DNA of 64,000 nucleotides, taken from NCBI GenBank assembly GCA_020852965.1, contig JADYZV010000023.1, positions 1 to 64,000 on the forward strand. The letters run 5' to 3'. The stretch is from Pirellulaceae bacterium. GTDB taxonomy: Bacteria > Planctomycetota > Planctomycetia > Pirellulales > Pirellulaceae. The notes beneath the pieces were generated by a model. That model saw nothing but the letters and a program-made list of their open reading frames with translations. It searched no databases and was not told the DNA's origin. Shown here piece by piece: positions 17,736-27,473 of this stretch (its first letter is position 1; every line of letters begins with the position of its first letter). A program made the translations under genes and the position numbers.

Positions 17736-18116
17736 CTAAGCCTGCTTGGCCGTGATCGATGCATCGGCGGTGCGCACATGAATCGTGTTTACGATGTGTT
17801 TGACCCCCTCGACATTCATCAGAACGGTTTGAGCAATCTGCTTTAGGTAAAACGAGCTGACTTCTCCTCTCAAGAGCAGCACGCCTTTGTGGAACAAACA
17901 CGTGGTCTTTCGGACCTCACGGTAGGGACAACCGCGCAGGCTGGCTTGCGCTCGCGACTGAACATCGTCGTAACCAGTCAGTGGCACCAGTGCCTCTGGG
18001 CTGGGCAATTGCTTGGCTGAGGATGGCAGGCAGGGATGAAATTTCTCAGGCGAGGATAATAGTATTAAGGTCATTGAGAATTTCTTTGCAAGCAAGGTAG
18101 CTGATTTCGTATCCAT
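17736..18116 (-). CDS. BON-domain protein
   Basis: A 126-aa protein with one BON domain in the second half: RGCPYREVRKTTC, then GVLLLRGEVSSFYLKQIAQ and VEGVKHIVNTIHV. BON domains bind phospholipids or polysaccharide at the envelope. The first ~55 residues are low-complexity, without a clear signal peptide. It heads the minus-strand operon BON, zinc ribbon, Usp. The strand-turn motif SSFYLKQ(I/L)AQ is shared with the protein at 23018-23353. Confidence 0.7.
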   Translation of the reverse strand: MDTKSATLLAKKFSMTLILLSSPEKFHPCLPSSAKQLPSPEALVPLTGYDDVQSRAQASLRGCPYREVRKTTCLFHKGVLLLRGEVSSFYLKQIAQTVLMNVEGVKHIVNTIHVRTADASITAKQA

Positions 18117-18228
18117 TTGCGTATATAAGACCGCTTTTCAACTTCCTTGTTTCAGCGTTACTGTCATAGATCTCAGCAGCATGCAGCGAACTCCTGCAGG
18201 TTCGCTGTGCATGCCGCGTTCCCTCTTC

Positions 18229-18453
18229 TTATCGACTTCGAAAGCTCCCACCGCTCGAACCGCCGCTACTTCCATAGCCAACGCTGGAGACACCGTGATA
18301 GAACGCGCTCCCTCCGCCACTACTGCCATAGCCAGCCGCCATGTAGCCACCTGAACTACCACCGCCGCCGCTGCTCCCCCAGTCGGCTTCGGCACGACTC
18401 CCAGTGCTGGTGACAAGCAGACCAAGTAGAATTGTCCGTAAGAGATGTCTCAT
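18229..18453 (-). CDS. secreted Gly/Ser-rich small protein
   Basis: A 74-aa protein with a signal peptide (MRHLLRTILLGLLVTSTGSRAEA) followed by a mature part almost entirely of glycine, serine, alanine and aromatic residues, with repeated GSSGG units spaced by Tyr or Trp. I chose the ATG at 18453 because GGGAG lies 8 nt before it and the signal peptide starts there. No known domain. The composition suggests an extended, surface-exposed or wall-associated peptide. Confidence 0.6.
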   Translation of the reverse strand: MRHLLRTILLGLLVTSTGSRAEADWGSSGGGGSSGGYMAAGYGSSGGGSAFYHGVSSVGYGSSGGSSGGSFRSR

Positions 18454-19019
18454 CCGCTGAACTCCCGTATGCTGTAGGTTCCAAGACTCCAAATGCTGCG
18501 CACTGGAACGGAAGTGTGCAACCCATTCCTACGCGATAAAACCAGCGCAGGCTATCCTTATAGAGAAGCAATTCCTGTTCCATGATTGCGACGAACCGAT
18601 AGTTGTCATTAAACAGGACCAACATGAGGTATGTCGTAAATTTACGCATACTTTCTAAAAGAAGAAGTCACGGAGACCCGTGCTAGAAAGTAGGGTAATC
18701 CGTATTTACCGAATCAGGAATATCCCCACGAAATATACCGATTCGCTACCGCCGTTAGATAGTCGAATGCGCCCGTAGAGGACCGAGCTGTTGGTCAAGT
18801 CGTTGTTCGAGTGCGTAGCACCCACGACGCAGGCTGGCTGTGAATTATGCGAGACGCCGCCGTTAGTGTGGACTTTCGCAGAGCGAAAAGGCGACACCGA
18901 TAAATTCACTTGGATTGCCCCAGCCGGCACCGACGGTTTCGGCTTCCGCTCAAACCCTCCGACACAAATCAGCTTAGCGGTGTTGGTACAAGAGTCGACA
19001 AGGATACCGTCAGAATTAC
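18454..19019. other. 566-bp region without a supported gene
   Basis: Lies between the Gly/Ser-rich gene and the stop of the SulP gene. Frames on both strands (such as 18356-18649 minus and 18791-19075 plus) show no domain, no convincing ribosome-binding site and compositions unlike their neighbours. I see no repeat or RNA gene. Confidence 0.4.
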
Positions 19020-20759
19020 TTATGCCTCCATCGCCTGTACTGATAATTTCTGTATTGCAGCGTCGGCAGACATAAAGATGTTTTCACGCAGAAACGACTC
19101 GTCGACTCCTGCCAGCTTCAAACGATCCGTGACTGGCCCCTTGACGTCCGACAAGTAAAAGCCGATGCCGAGATCATTCAGCTCGCGGTGGACGGTTTTC
19201 AGTACATCCAAACCAGTGGCATCGATTTCATTGATGCCGCTGCATATCAATAGCACGGATTGAATGTCTGGGCGATTAGCAACCTGTTCCATTACGTACG
19301 ATTGCAGGAATGACGAGTTGGCGAAGTACAGACTTTCATCGATGCGAAATGCGAATACTCCGGCCGTCATCTGAACGTCGTAGCGATCTACGTTGCGGAA
19401 ATGCTCGCTGTTGCCGACGCGCCCCACTTCAGCCACGTGAGGACGGCTCATCTTCGACATCAGCATCACGACGGATGCAACGACGCCAAGCAGGATTCCA
19501 GTCTCAATCCCAGTTGCCAGCACGGCGACGAACGTGACCAACAAAGCGAGCGCATCGCTGCGGCTGAAATGCCAGAGCTTCAATGGCGTTTTGAAGTCGA
19601 CCAGCGGAGCGACCGCGACAATGATAATCGCGGCGAGAACGGAGTTGGGAATGTAATAGAACAGCGGCGTTAGGAACAACACAGAGATCGCAACGAAGAG
19701 GGCGGTGAATATAGAGCCCAGCGGCGTGCGGACCCCTGCCGAGTCATTGACCAGCGAACGACTGAAACCGCCGGTGACCGGATATCCGCCGGTGAAGGCT
19801 GCGCCAACATCGGCCATCCCCAAGGCGAGCAATTCACGATCTGCATCAATCGTTTGCCGCTTTCGACTGGCTAGTGCCTTGGCAACAGAGATACTCTCCA
19901 TGTAGCCCACCAACGTAATGACGAATGCCAGCGGCAGCAGCGAGCGAATCGCATCGAGAGTAAGTGGCGGAATCGTCAGGCCCGGCAAACCGGATGGAAT
20001 GTCACCCACGATCTTGACTGCGTGAGATTGATCCAGTCGCCCGCCGAAGACGATCAGCGCCGCGATCGTAACGGCAACCAACGGCCCCAGTTTGAGAATC
20101 GTTTCTGCCGTGACTTCTGCAACACCAAACTGTTTGAGCAGCGGTGCCAGTCCATAGCCAAACAGAATCAACAGCAGGCAACTGGTGACACCGATGCCCA
20201 GCGTCGCCAGGTTCGCGCTGCCGAGGTTGGACAGCGTGCTGATTATCGACTGAATCGGATACTCGCCGCTTTCCACCGAAACGCCGATCAAGTGTTTCAC
20301 TTGGCTGAATCCGATCACAATTGCCGCAGCGCTGGTGAAGCCGACAAGCACCGGGTGACTGATGAAATTCACCAGAAAGCCCAAGCGAAACACGGCCATC
20401 GCAATGTGCAAAACGCCAATCATCAATGCCAGTGTTAAGCAGAGTCCGATAAACTCTGGGCTGCCCGGCGTTGCCAATGCGCCGACGCCTGCGAAAACCA
20501 ACAGCGACACCATCGCCACTGGGCCAACGGCCAAAGAGTTGCTGGTCCCCAGCATGGCGTACAAAATCAACGGCACGATGCTGGCGTATAGGCCCACCTG
20601 CGGCGGCAGGCCGGCCAGCATCGCGTAGGCCATCGACTGTGGAACGAGCATGATCGCGACGACCAAACCGGCGATCAGGTCGCTGGCGAACTGATCGCGG
20701 CGGTAGCTCGAAAGCGTCGTTGCCAGTGGCGATATCGCCTTAATCCACTGCCACACCAT
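19020..20759 (-). CDS. SulP-family anion transporter with STAS domain
   Basis: A 579-aa inner-membrane transporter for sulfate, bicarbonate or another anion. The SulP core has AGLVVAIMLVPQSMAYAMLA, GLPPQVGLYASIVPLILYA, PVLVGFTSAAAIVIGFSQ and GGYPVTGGFSRSLVNDSAG. The C-terminal STAS domain (~450-560) includes IDESLYFANSSFLQ and LLICSGINEIDATGLDVL, with Thr where SpoIIAA has its phosphorylatable Ser. I chose the internal ATG at 20759, since the longer frame adds 21 non-family residues. Substrate cannot be read from the sequence; bicarbonate would suit a genome segment with PEP carboxylase, but this is speculation. Confidence 0.85.
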   Translation of the reverse strand: MVWQWIKAISPLATTLSSYRRDQFASDLIAGLVVAIMLVPQSMAYAMLAGLPPQVGLYASIVPLILYAMLGTSNSLAVGPVAMVSLLVFAGVGALATPGSPEFIGLCLTLALMIGVLHIAMAVFRLGFLVNFISHPVLVGFTSAAAIVIGFSQVKHLIGVSVESGEYPIQSIISTLSNLGSANLATLGIGVTSCLLLILFGYGLAPLLKQFGVAEVTAETILKLGPLVAVTIAALIVFGGRLDQSHAVKIVGDIPSGLPGLTIPPLTLDAIRSLLPLAFVITLVGYMESISVAKALASRKRQTIDADRELLALGMADVGAAFTGGYPVTGGFSRSLVNDSAGVRTPLGSIFTALFVAISVLFLTPLFYYIPNSVLAAIIIVAVAPLVDFKTPLKLWHFSRSDALALLVTFVAVLATGIETGILLGVVASVVMLMSKMSRPHVAEVGRVGNSEHFRNVDRYDVQMTAGVFAFRIDESLYFANSSFLQSYVMEQVANRPDIQSVLLICSGINEIDATGLDVLKTVHRELNDLGIGFYLSDVKGPVTDRLKLAGVDESFLRENIFMSADAAIQKLSVQAMEA

Positions 20760-20837
20760 TAGGCTCTCTGCAACGATGGCACGACCGGTCCGAACAGAAC
20801 AATCGAAAACCACCACTGCCAAGGCCGCATGATTCGT

Positions 20838-20999
20838 TCAGTCATGGTTGTTCACTTTCCTGTAGCAGAAGTCCCAGACGTGATCGACAAAGCCGGAACC
20901 AGGCAGATGCAGTTGTGACGCATCGACACATTTGTACTTGTGGTCGAGCAGGCTCCGCGCACGTTTTTCGCCGAGTAGCTCAGTGATCAGTTCAAGTGA
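20838..20999 (-). pseudogene. remnant of class I fructose-bisphosphate aldolase (5' end)
   Basis: The last ~53 codons of a minus-strand frame match the very start of the FbaB-like class I aldolase: LITELLGEKRARSLLDHKYK, then CVDASQLHLPG and GFVDHVW, corresponding to ELLG-EAESLL-HKCK-I-LHLPG-FVDRV of the intact enzyme. The match stops after FVDHVW and the frame ends nine codons later, so the remaining ~300 residues, including the Schiff-base lysine, are absent. There is no family-like start codon either. It directly precedes the SulP gene. Confidence 0.6.
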
Positions 21000-21161
21000 A
21001 AGCAAAGATGCGTTTTTTTTGTTTGTAGGATTTATAGTGAGTACACCACCGCAATCGGCGCGCCAATAGCCCAGGACAGAAAAATATAGATAGAAAAATG
21101 GGCGAGCTAGTTTTCTTGTCTCCATCTTTCTGTCAGGACTAGGAAGGACCGCCGATTGCAC

Positions 21162-21464
21162 TCAGAAGCCCAAGAATTTAGTGGCCGTCATGCGAATACT
21201 CGATAAGTTCGGCTGGCTTGTTCGGCCTATGTCGACCTCAATCAACCGTGGTCGATATTCGCCAGTCACCCAATGGCTGGGGCAGACAACGATCACCGCG
21301 TCTCCCCGCGTCATCTCGGCACCCTGCTCGCGCGATGCCATGCAGCCCAGGTGCACAGGTGGTCCAGGGCGACTGTGCCAATGCGGTAAGAGCTGGCCCA
21401 GCGGCAAACGCACCAACGCAAGAGCAACAAGCCCCGAGCGTACTGAGACATAGCGTCTGATCAT
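21162..21464 (-). CDS. hypothetical 100-aa protein
   Basis: I do not recognise it. The ATG at 21464 has GGAGA 8 nt upstream. The N-terminus (MIRRYVSVRSGLVALALVRL) could be a short signal or membrane segment, followed by a His/Pro-rich stretch (LLPHWHSRPGPPVHLGC) and a beta-like part (DAVIVVCPSHWV). The opposite strand carries overlapping frames of similar length, so coding is uncertain. Confidence 0.35.
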   Translation of the reverse strand: MIRRYVSVRSGLVALALVRLPLGQLLPHWHSRPGPPVHLGCMASREQGAEMTRGDAVIVVCPSHWVTGEYRPRLIEVDIGRTSQPNLSSIRMTATKFLGF

Positions 21465-21651
21465 CGAAAGTTCTCCATTTGAGCAGAGAAACACTGCTGC
21501 GTGATTCACATGAATCCTGCAGAGGAGAACGAGTCGCAAAGGCCATGCCACTTACGATCGTATGAACGACGGCACCCATTTTGCAACGTCGACTTTCGAG
21601 CTGAATACAGTTGTTCGGCGAACACATTAAGTTCAAGGGAGTTACGAAACG

Positions 21652-22116
21652 ATGCGTACAAACATTCTTTGCTCGATTCTATTGGTTGCAACGATGGCTG
21701 CGCAGGCAGCGAATGCCCAAGACGACGCGGCGAAAGTCGTAGCCGGTGAGCGCGCGCAGGCGTTCGTGGTACACTTGTCACACTTTACGGATGACCTGCA
21801 CCGCGCGTTTATGGCTTTGAAAACGGCCGACATGCTGGTGGGTGAGAAAGTCACAGTCACTTTGTATCTCGACCTAGAGGCGGTGCGTCTAGCCGAACGC
21901 CGCCAGGACTTGGAGGTAACCTGGGGTAGTAGTCCGACGACGCTCGGCGAACTCTATACACGCTTCACTGAGAAAGGTGGACGCGTGCTAATATGTCCCC
22001 ACTGTGCTCATGGGGCACGCATCGCACCGATGGGGACGCGACCCCACGCACTCATCGCGACGGAGGATGAACTGCGAACCATGTGGCTCGAAGCCGATAA
22101 AGTAATCGACTATTGA
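21652..22116 (+). CDS. exported DsrE-family protein
   Basis: A 154-aa protein with a cleavable signal peptide (MRTNILCSILLVATMAAQAANA) and a DsrE/DsrF-like fold: FVVHLSHFTDDLHRAFMAL at the start, then KVTVTLYLDLEAVRLA, and a loop with two cysteines (LICPHCAHGARI) that could be a redox or sulfur-carrier site. AAGGGAG lies ~10 nt before the ATG. Exported DsrE proteins of this kind are common but uncharacterised. The following membrane-protein gene starts 71 nt later and may be co-transcribed. Confidence 0.75.
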   Translation: MRTNILCSILLVATMAAQAANAQDDAAKVVAGERAQAFVVHLSHFTDDLHRAFMALKTADMLVGEKVTVTLYLDLEAVRLAERRQDLEVTWGSSPTTLGELYTRFTEKGGRVLICPHCAHGARIAPMGTRPHALIATEDELRTMWLEADKVIDY

Positions 22117-22187
22117 ACAGGACTATAAAGCCATCGACTAATGAACAGATAGTTATACGCCTTCACAATTCTGACAGGAAGCCCGCG

Positions 22188-22541
22188 ATGCTTAGAGCTA
22201 TGAATTGGATTACCCGTGGGGCCGCCGCCTTAAGTTGTGCCATTTTACTACTCATTATGGCAGGTTCCCTGCAGGAGAGTCGGCAACTGCCGACGTTCAG
22301 TGAAAGCGTCGGACTAGCATTCTTTCCCGTCGGGGTGATGTTGGGAATGATTGTTGGCTTCAGATACCCCATGTACGGCGGCTGCGTCACACTGGTAAGC
22401 CTGATCGCTTTTTATAGCTGGCATCTAGTTGTCGCGGAGGCGTTACCCAGTGGTCCATTTTTCGCGCTCTTTGGATTGCCAGGAGTGATGTTCCTCGCAG
22501 TGGGTTGGCTCAGTAATCGGCAGCGGTCTGCACCGCTTTAG
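22188..22541 (+). CDS. small four-helix membrane protein
   Basis: A 117-aa protein with four hydrophobic segments (AAALSCAILLLIMAGSLQ; AFFPVGVMLGMIVGF; CVTLVSLIAFYSWHLVV; FFALFGLPGVMFLAVGWL), resembling the DUF7670-type membrane proteins. I start it at 22188, where AGGAAG stands 6 nt before the ATG; the longer frame adds 25 polar residues and overlaps the DsrE stop. Function unknown. Confidence 0.6.
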   Translation: MLRAMNWITRGAAALSCAILLLIMAGSLQESRQLPTFSESVGLAFFPVGVMLGMIVGFRYPMYGGCVTLVSLIAFYSWHLVVAEALPSGPFFALFGLPGVMFLAVGWLSNRQRSAPL

Positions 22542-23017
22542 GCTGGACCGCTAAAAGCTTGATGTTGCGGCACTTTAGGATTTGCACAACATTCCCTTCC
22601 GTCTTTCAAATTCGCGTACTTCCAACCGCGAAGCCACGCCATGAACGCTGGAGAACAGCTAGGTTTAGGGAAAACGCTGCGCAAGCTTCCAGCTTGTGTT
22701 TCACGAACCGTTCCGAGCCGCCCAACTGGAAGCGTAGTCGGCCTTTTATCTGTGCTGGAGTTCTAGGACTGACGTTTAGCAATCGAACGCGCGGTTGCCT
22801 TTGGGCCTCCCCGAAAGTCTGTCAGAAAGCTCCTGATGAAGAGCTTGTGAAGTTCGTGACTGGGAAACGAGCATCAAAGCTCTAAATTTCAAGTGTTACA
22901 TTCGCACTTGAGTTTATAGCTTAAATCCTTGGACAGCGGTGAATGGATCGGCATGATAGTTGCCCTTCCATCCCCCTGGTCAACACTCATCGCCACTCAT
23001 CGCCAGGAGGGAATTTG
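22542..23017. other. 476-bp region without a supported gene
   Basis: A 108-codon plus-strand frame (22559-22885) is rich in Arg, Cys and Ser and has no family features; I leave it out. The last ~60 bases hold the ribosome-binding site and probably the promoter of the BON gene. The short repeat catcgccactcatcgcca occurs just before that site. Confidence 0.4.
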
Positions 23018-23353
23018 ATGTCGCTGGTAACAGATCAATTCACAGCAGCACAACCTATGTTGTGCGCCATATCACACTCGCACAACCATCGCCGTGTCAA
23101 TGCGGAGCGTGATGCCGCTCATCCACTGTTACACAAAGTCACGCGGATGCTGGGCAATTCGCCCTATAGTGAGCTGAGATCGGCTAACTGCGAATACCAT
23201 GACGGTACTGTCGTGCTCAATGGCCAAGTCAGTTCCTTCTACCTCAAGCAGTTGGCCCAAGCGCTGGTGGCTCGCGTGACACCCAGTTCGCGCATCCGCA
23301 ATCAGTTGCAGGTTGTCTACCCGGAATGTAAACACCCACGAAAGCCACGTTGA
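23018..23353 (+). CDS. BON-domain protein
   Basis: A 111-aa protein with one BON domain: PYSELRSANCEYHDGTVVLN, then GQVSSFYLKQLAQALVARV and RIRNQLQVVY. The start at 23018 is fixed by a perfect AGGAGG 8 nt upstream; the longer frame would add 25 residues that encode this site. The N-terminal 35 residues are His-rich (CAISHSHNHRRVNAERDAAH). Very like the protein at 17736-18116 in domain and in the SSFYLKQxAQ motif. Monocistronic. Confidence 0.75.
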   Translation: MSLVTDQFTAAQPMLCAISHSHNHRRVNAERDAAHPLLHKVTRMLGNSPYSELRSANCEYHDGTVVLNGQVSSFYLKQLAQALVARVTPSSRIRNQLQVVYPECKHPRKPR

Positions 23354-23542
23354 ACATGGATGCCTGCATTCCCCTTCTTTCAAGCCGTGCGGACGTATCG
23401 CTGGGCGTGGACGGACTCCAATTGTCCAGCGGTATTAGTCTGTTCTACCAAGCGTGCCATTCGCCAGATTTCGCTCTTCTAGTACGAGACTACCATGTGC
23501 CAGCAACACGATGAATCAGAGAGATGCCCAAAAGCTCACACC

Positions 23543-24754
23543 TCAGCTAGTTTCGGGTGCGCAGCCAGGGCTTTCGACGAGCTGCCTCGTCTGCTGAAGC
23601 ATGCTCAAGTCCTCCCTCGTCTTGATGACTAAAATTCGACCCGGTGATTTGGCTGCGGCGACGTCCGTGTCGGGCTCACCATGGAGATTGTTAATCGAAT
23701 CAAGATGCAAGCCGAGGCATTCTAAGCCGTTGCAGATTTCCGCGCGGACCTGTGCCGAATTCTCTCCCACTCCGGCGGTGAATACCAACGCATCGACTCC
23801 ACCCAACGTCACGGCCAATGCACCGATGGCTTGCCGCACTCGATGGCAATACATGGCAATCGCCATCTGCGCTCGTTCGTTACCGCTGGCCGCCGAAGCC
23901 ATGACAGCACGCATGTCCGCCGAGACACCCGAGACGCCCAGTAGGCCGGAGCGTCGGTTGAGGCCGTCTCTGATTGCGTCGATCGAGAGTCCGCACTGTT
24001 GCTGCAAATGTAGAATTACTTCTGGGTCGAACGAACCGCTGCGGGTAGCCATCATCAAGCCTTCCAGCGGCGTGAATCCCATCGTGGTGTCCAGGCACTT
24101 TCCATCGCGAACAGCGGACGCCGAGCAACCGTGACCGAGATGGCAAATGACCAGACGCAGCGGTCGCTTTGGATGCCCCAGCATCTCAGCGGCACGTTTG
24201 GCACAATAGGCATGACTGAGACCGTGGAACCCGTAGCGCCGAATCCTCCATTGCTCCGCCCACTCATTCGGAATGGCATAGGCCTGAGCGGCTGGGAGCA
24301 TGGTTCGATGAAAGGCAGTATCGAAGCATGCGATATGTGGAAGGTCGGGGAATTCCGCCATGGCGGCATCGATCGCTTCCAGGCTGGGTGGATTGTGCAG
24401 TGGCGCCAGACCCGATAGCTCAGCAAGCTTCGAACGAACGTCTGGCGTTATTCGCATTGCTCGGTCGAAATCTCCACCATGTACGACGCGATGGCCCACT
24501 GCACTGAACGAATCGGGGCCAGTGAACAGGCGGGGCGCGGTCTGTCGAAGATCACCGATTGCTCGAAGCAGTGAACTCGCCGGCCCTTTCCAATCGACGA
24601 CCTCATTGACTTTGGTATTAGGCGTGGTGAATTGATAGTCCGTTGCCTCGCCCGCCCAATCGACCAATCCCGAAGCGAGGAGCGTGCAATCGTTAGCATC
24701 CACAACGGAAAACTTCAGGCTACTCGAACCGGTATTTACCAGTAGCACACTCAC
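23543..24754 (-). CDS. ackA: acetate kinase
   Basis: A 403-aa enzyme that makes ATP and acetate from acetyl phosphate. Family motifs are [14 protein letters not shown] at the N-terminus, [55 protein letters not shown] (shown here in parts) and [13 protein letters not shown]. The GTG start at 24754 shares bases with the TGA of the phosphoketolase gene (GTGA), so translation is coupled and the product of one enzyme is the substrate of the other. The longer frame starting at 24790 would read into the upstream gene and lacks homology. Cytoplasmic. Confidence 0.95.
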   Translation of the reverse strand: MSVLLVNTGSSSLKFSVVDANDCTLLASGLVDWAGEATDYQFTTPNTKVNEVVDWKGPASSLLRAIGDLRQTAPRLFTGPDSFSAVGHRVVHGGDFDRAMRITPDVRSKLAELSGLAPLHNPPSLEAIDAAMAEFPDLPHIACFDTAFHRTMLPAAQAYAIPNEWAEQWRIRRYGFHGLSHAYCAKRAAEMLGHPKRPLRLVICHLGHGCSASAVRDGKCLDTTMGFTPLEGLMMATRSGSFDPEVILHLQQQCGLSIDAIRDGLNRRSGLLGVSGVSADMRAVMASAASGNERAQMAIAMYCHRVRQAIGALAVTLGGVDALVFTAGVGENSAQVRAEICNGLECLGLHLDSINNLHGEPDTDVAAAKSPGRILVIKTREDLSMLQQTRQLVESPGCAPETS

Positions 24755-27162
24755 GGTTCTTGATCCGCATGATTCTTGGCGTCGCCCCATCGCCAGTCGC
24801 GGATTTCGGGCATGTCGGAACCATGCATGCGAATGTACTGTTTGTGCTCGATCAATTTTTCACTGATCGCCTGCTTGGCGTACGCAGCCCGGGCTCTCAG
24901 TTCGGGAACGCGGTCGATGACATCACCCACTAGGTGGAATCGATCCAGGTCGTTTAGCACCACCATGTCAAACGGTGTTGTGGTCGTGCCCTCTTCCTTG
25001 TAGCCTCGCACGTGAAGGTTTCTGTGATTCGTCCGCCGATAGGTTAGACGGTGGATCAGCCACGGGTAGCCATGAAACGCAAAGATGATGGGTTTGTCAG
25101 TGGTAAACATGATGTCGAACTCCTTATCTGACAAACCGTGCGGATGCTCGGTATCGGATTGCAGCTTCATCAAGTTTACGATGTTGATAACGCGAACCTT
25201 CAAATCCGGAAGATGCTTTCGCATTAGATCAACGGCAGCGAGCGTTTCGAGGGTAGGCACGTCGCCACAGCAAGCCAGCACGACGTCGGGTTCACTTCCC
25301 TGATCGCTGCTTGCCCATTCCCAAATGCTGACCCCAGCTTCACAGTGCTTGATCGCTTGATCCATCGTCAACCATTGTGGCATTGGCTGCTTACCCGCCA
25401 CGATGACATTGACTTTGTTGCGGCTTCGCAGGCAATGGTCGGTGACCGACAGCAGGCAGTTGGCGTCGGGTGGCAGGTAGACGCGTATAATTTCGGCCTT
25501 CTTGTTCACGACGTGGTCGATGAAACCGGGGTCCTGATGGCTAAAGCCGTTGTGGTCCTGACGCCAAGTGTGTGACGAGAGCAGATAATTGAGCGACGCG
25601 ATCGGACGTCGCCAGGGAATCTCGCTGCAGACCTTGAGCCATTTCGCATGTTGGTTGAACATCGAATCAATGATGTGGATGAAAGCCTCGTAGCAGTTGA
25701 AGAAACCGTGGCGACCGGTTAACAAGTAGCCTTCGAGCCAACCTTGACACTGATGCTCGGATAGCATTTCCATGACGCGACCGTCGGGCGAAATGTGATC
25801 GTCGCTCGGCAGGATTTCTCCCACGAAGGTGCGCCCCGTCACTTCGAACACATCCCCCCAGCGGTTCGACGCGTTCTCGTCTGGGCTGAAAATGCGAAAA
25901 TTGCGCGAGTCGAGATTGTTCTTCATCACGTCGCGGATGAATTTGCCTTGGACGCGAGTGGCTTCGGCGTTGACGCTGCCGGGATTCGATACCTCGACCG
26001 CGTACTCACGAAAATCGGGCAAACGCAAACTTCTCATGAGCGCGCCGCCGTTGGCATGGGGATTCGCCCCCATCCGCCGCTCCCCCTGCGGTGCGAGCTG
26101 CGACAACTCCGAGTTGAGCCGGCCTTGATCGTCAAACAGTTCATCCGGTCGATAGCTCTTCATCCACTGTTCAAGCTGCGCGACGTGCGCGGGGTTTTCG
26201 TGCAACTGCCCGAGCGGTACTTGGTGGCTGCGCCAACTTCCTTCGGTTTGCACGCCGTCCACCTCGCGTGGCCCCGTCCAGCCTTTGGGCGAGCGGAGCA
26301 CGATCATCGGCCAACGCGGGCGCGAGGGGTCGTTGTTCTGTCGAGCGTGGTTCTGAATGCGGCGGATTTCGTCGGTGACTCGGTCCATCGTCGCTGCCAT
26401 TTGTTGATGCATCCGCTCGGGATCATCCCCTTCGACGAAATGCGGCGCGTATCCGTAACCTCGCAGCAATTGGTCCAGTTCGTCGTGGGTGATGCGAGCC
26501 AGCACCGTCGGGTTGGCGATCTTGTATCCGTTTAAGTGCAAGATCGGAAGCACGGCGCCGTCGTGGATCGGATTGAGAAACTTATTGGAGTGCCATGCCG
26601 TAGCCAGCGGACCAGTTTCTGCTTCGCCGTCGCCAACGACGCAGGCGGCGATCAAATCGGGGTTGTCGAACACGGCGCCGAACGCGTGGGACAACGCGTA
26701 GCCGAGCTCGCCACCCTCGTTGATGCTACCCGGTGTCTCTGGTGCCACGTGGCTGGGAATGCCGCCGGGAAAACTGAATTGTTTGAACAACCGCCTCATC
26801 CCCACTTCGTCTTGCGAGACGTTGGGGTAGTGTTCGGTATAGGTACCTTCCAGATATGTGTTGGCGACCAGCGCTGGTCCACCGTGTCCCGGTCCAGTGA
26901 CATAGATGACATTTAGATCTTGGCTGTTGATGACACGATTCAAATGCACGTAGATGAAGTTCAGACCGGGGGTCGTCCCCCAGTGTCCCAGCAAACGCGG
27001 CTTGATATGTTCCTTTCGCAGCGGTTCTTTCAACAGTGGGTTGTCGAACAAGTAAATCTGGCCGACCGACAAATAGTTCGCCGCTCGCCAATAGGCGTCC
27101 AGTCGCGAGAGTTCCTGATCAGAGAGAGTTGACGTTGATTCAAGCTGAGTGGTCGCGGACAT
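24751..27162 (-). CDS. xfp: phosphoketolase (xylulose-5-P / fructose-6-P)
   Basis: An 803-aa thiamine-diphosphate enzyme cleaving xylulose 5-phosphate or fructose 6-phosphate to acetyl phosphate plus an aldose phosphate. Diagnostic stretches are [60 protein letters not shown], the cofactor loop [20 protein letters not shown] and [20 protein letters not shown] chose the ATG at 27162 (MSATTQLE): upstream codons of the longer frame only translate the intergenic palindromic repeat. First gene of a two-gene operon with ackA. Together they bypass lower glycolysis and give ATP by substrate-level phosphorylation. Confidence 0.95.
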   Translation of the reverse strand: MSATTQLESTSTLSDQELSRLDAYWRAANYLSVGQIYLFDNPLLKEPLRKEHIKPRLLGHWGTTPGLNFIYVHLNRVINSQDLNVIYVTGPGHGGPALVANTYLEGTYTEHYPNVSQDEVGMRRLFKQFSFPGGIPSHVAPETPGSINEGGELGYALSHAFGAVFDNPDLIAACVVGDGEAETGPLATAWHSNKFLNPIHDGAVLPILHLNGYKIANPTVLARITHDELDQLLRGYGYAPHFVEGDDPERMHQQMAATMDRVTDEIRRIQNHARQNNDPSRPRWPMIVLRSPKGWTGPREVDGVQTEGSWRSHQVPLGQLHENPAHVAQLEQWMKSYRPDELFDDQGRLNSELSQLAPQGERRMGANPHANGGALMRSLRLPDFREYAVEVSNPGSVNAEATRVQGKFIRDVMKNNLDSRNFRIFSPDENASNRWGDVFEVTGRTFVGEILPSDDHISPDGRVMEMLSEHQCQGWLEGYLLTGRHGFFNCYEAFIHIIDSMFNQHAKWLKVCSEIPWRRPIASLNYLLSSHTWRQDHNGFSHQDPGFIDHVVNKKAEIIRVYLPPDANCLLSVTDHCLRSRNKVNVIVAGKQPMPQWLTMDQAIKHCEAGVSIWEWASSDQGSEPDVVLACCGDVPTLETLAAVDLMRKHLPDLKVRVINIVNLMKLQSDTEHPHGLSDKEFDIMFTTDKPIIFAFHGYPWLIHRLTYRRTNHRNLHVRGYKEEGTTTTPFDMVVLNDLDRFHLVGDVIDRVPELRARAAYAKQAISEKLIEHKQYIRMHGSDMPEIRDWRWGDAKNHADQEP

Positions 27163-27185
27163 GATTCGGCCGTGGGTGAAAGTAG

Positions 27186-27285
27186 CACGGTGGTCTCCAC
27201 CGTGAGGTAAACGTCGCACGCTGGTCTCCACCGTGAGGTAAACGTCGCACGCTGGTTGCCACCGCAGCGGTCTCCACCGTGAAGG
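27186..27285. repeat. 31-bp palindromic repeat array, copy A
   Basis: Tandem units of 31 bp at 27186-27216 and 27217-27247, plus a degraded third and a partial fourth. Each unit begins with the palindrome cacggtggtctccaccgtg or a one-base variant (8-bp stem, TCT loop) followed by a 12-base linker. It lies just upstream of the phosphoketolase start. The same unit occurs at 28178-28289. Confidence 0.8.
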
Positions 27286-27473
27286 AATGCAGCGAGTCAC
27301 AATTCTCGACGGTGTCTGCCGAGCTTTGTCCATGGCAGCTCGCGTGCCAAACGTCTGCGGAGATAGCCAACGGTGGAAATCGACGCGCTAAGCTCACGCA
27401 AAGTGTGCGTCAGCAGCCAATGAGTGTACCAAAATGGACTGGCCTGTTCCAACAAGCCTGGTGGCGCGCGACT

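Noticed and set aside
24751-27333. 860-aa version of phosphoketolase and 188-aa version of the first Rnk protein
   Set aside because: Their extra N-terminal residues are translations of the palindromic repeat arrays and have no family match; internal ATGs at 27162 and 28138 fit the families.
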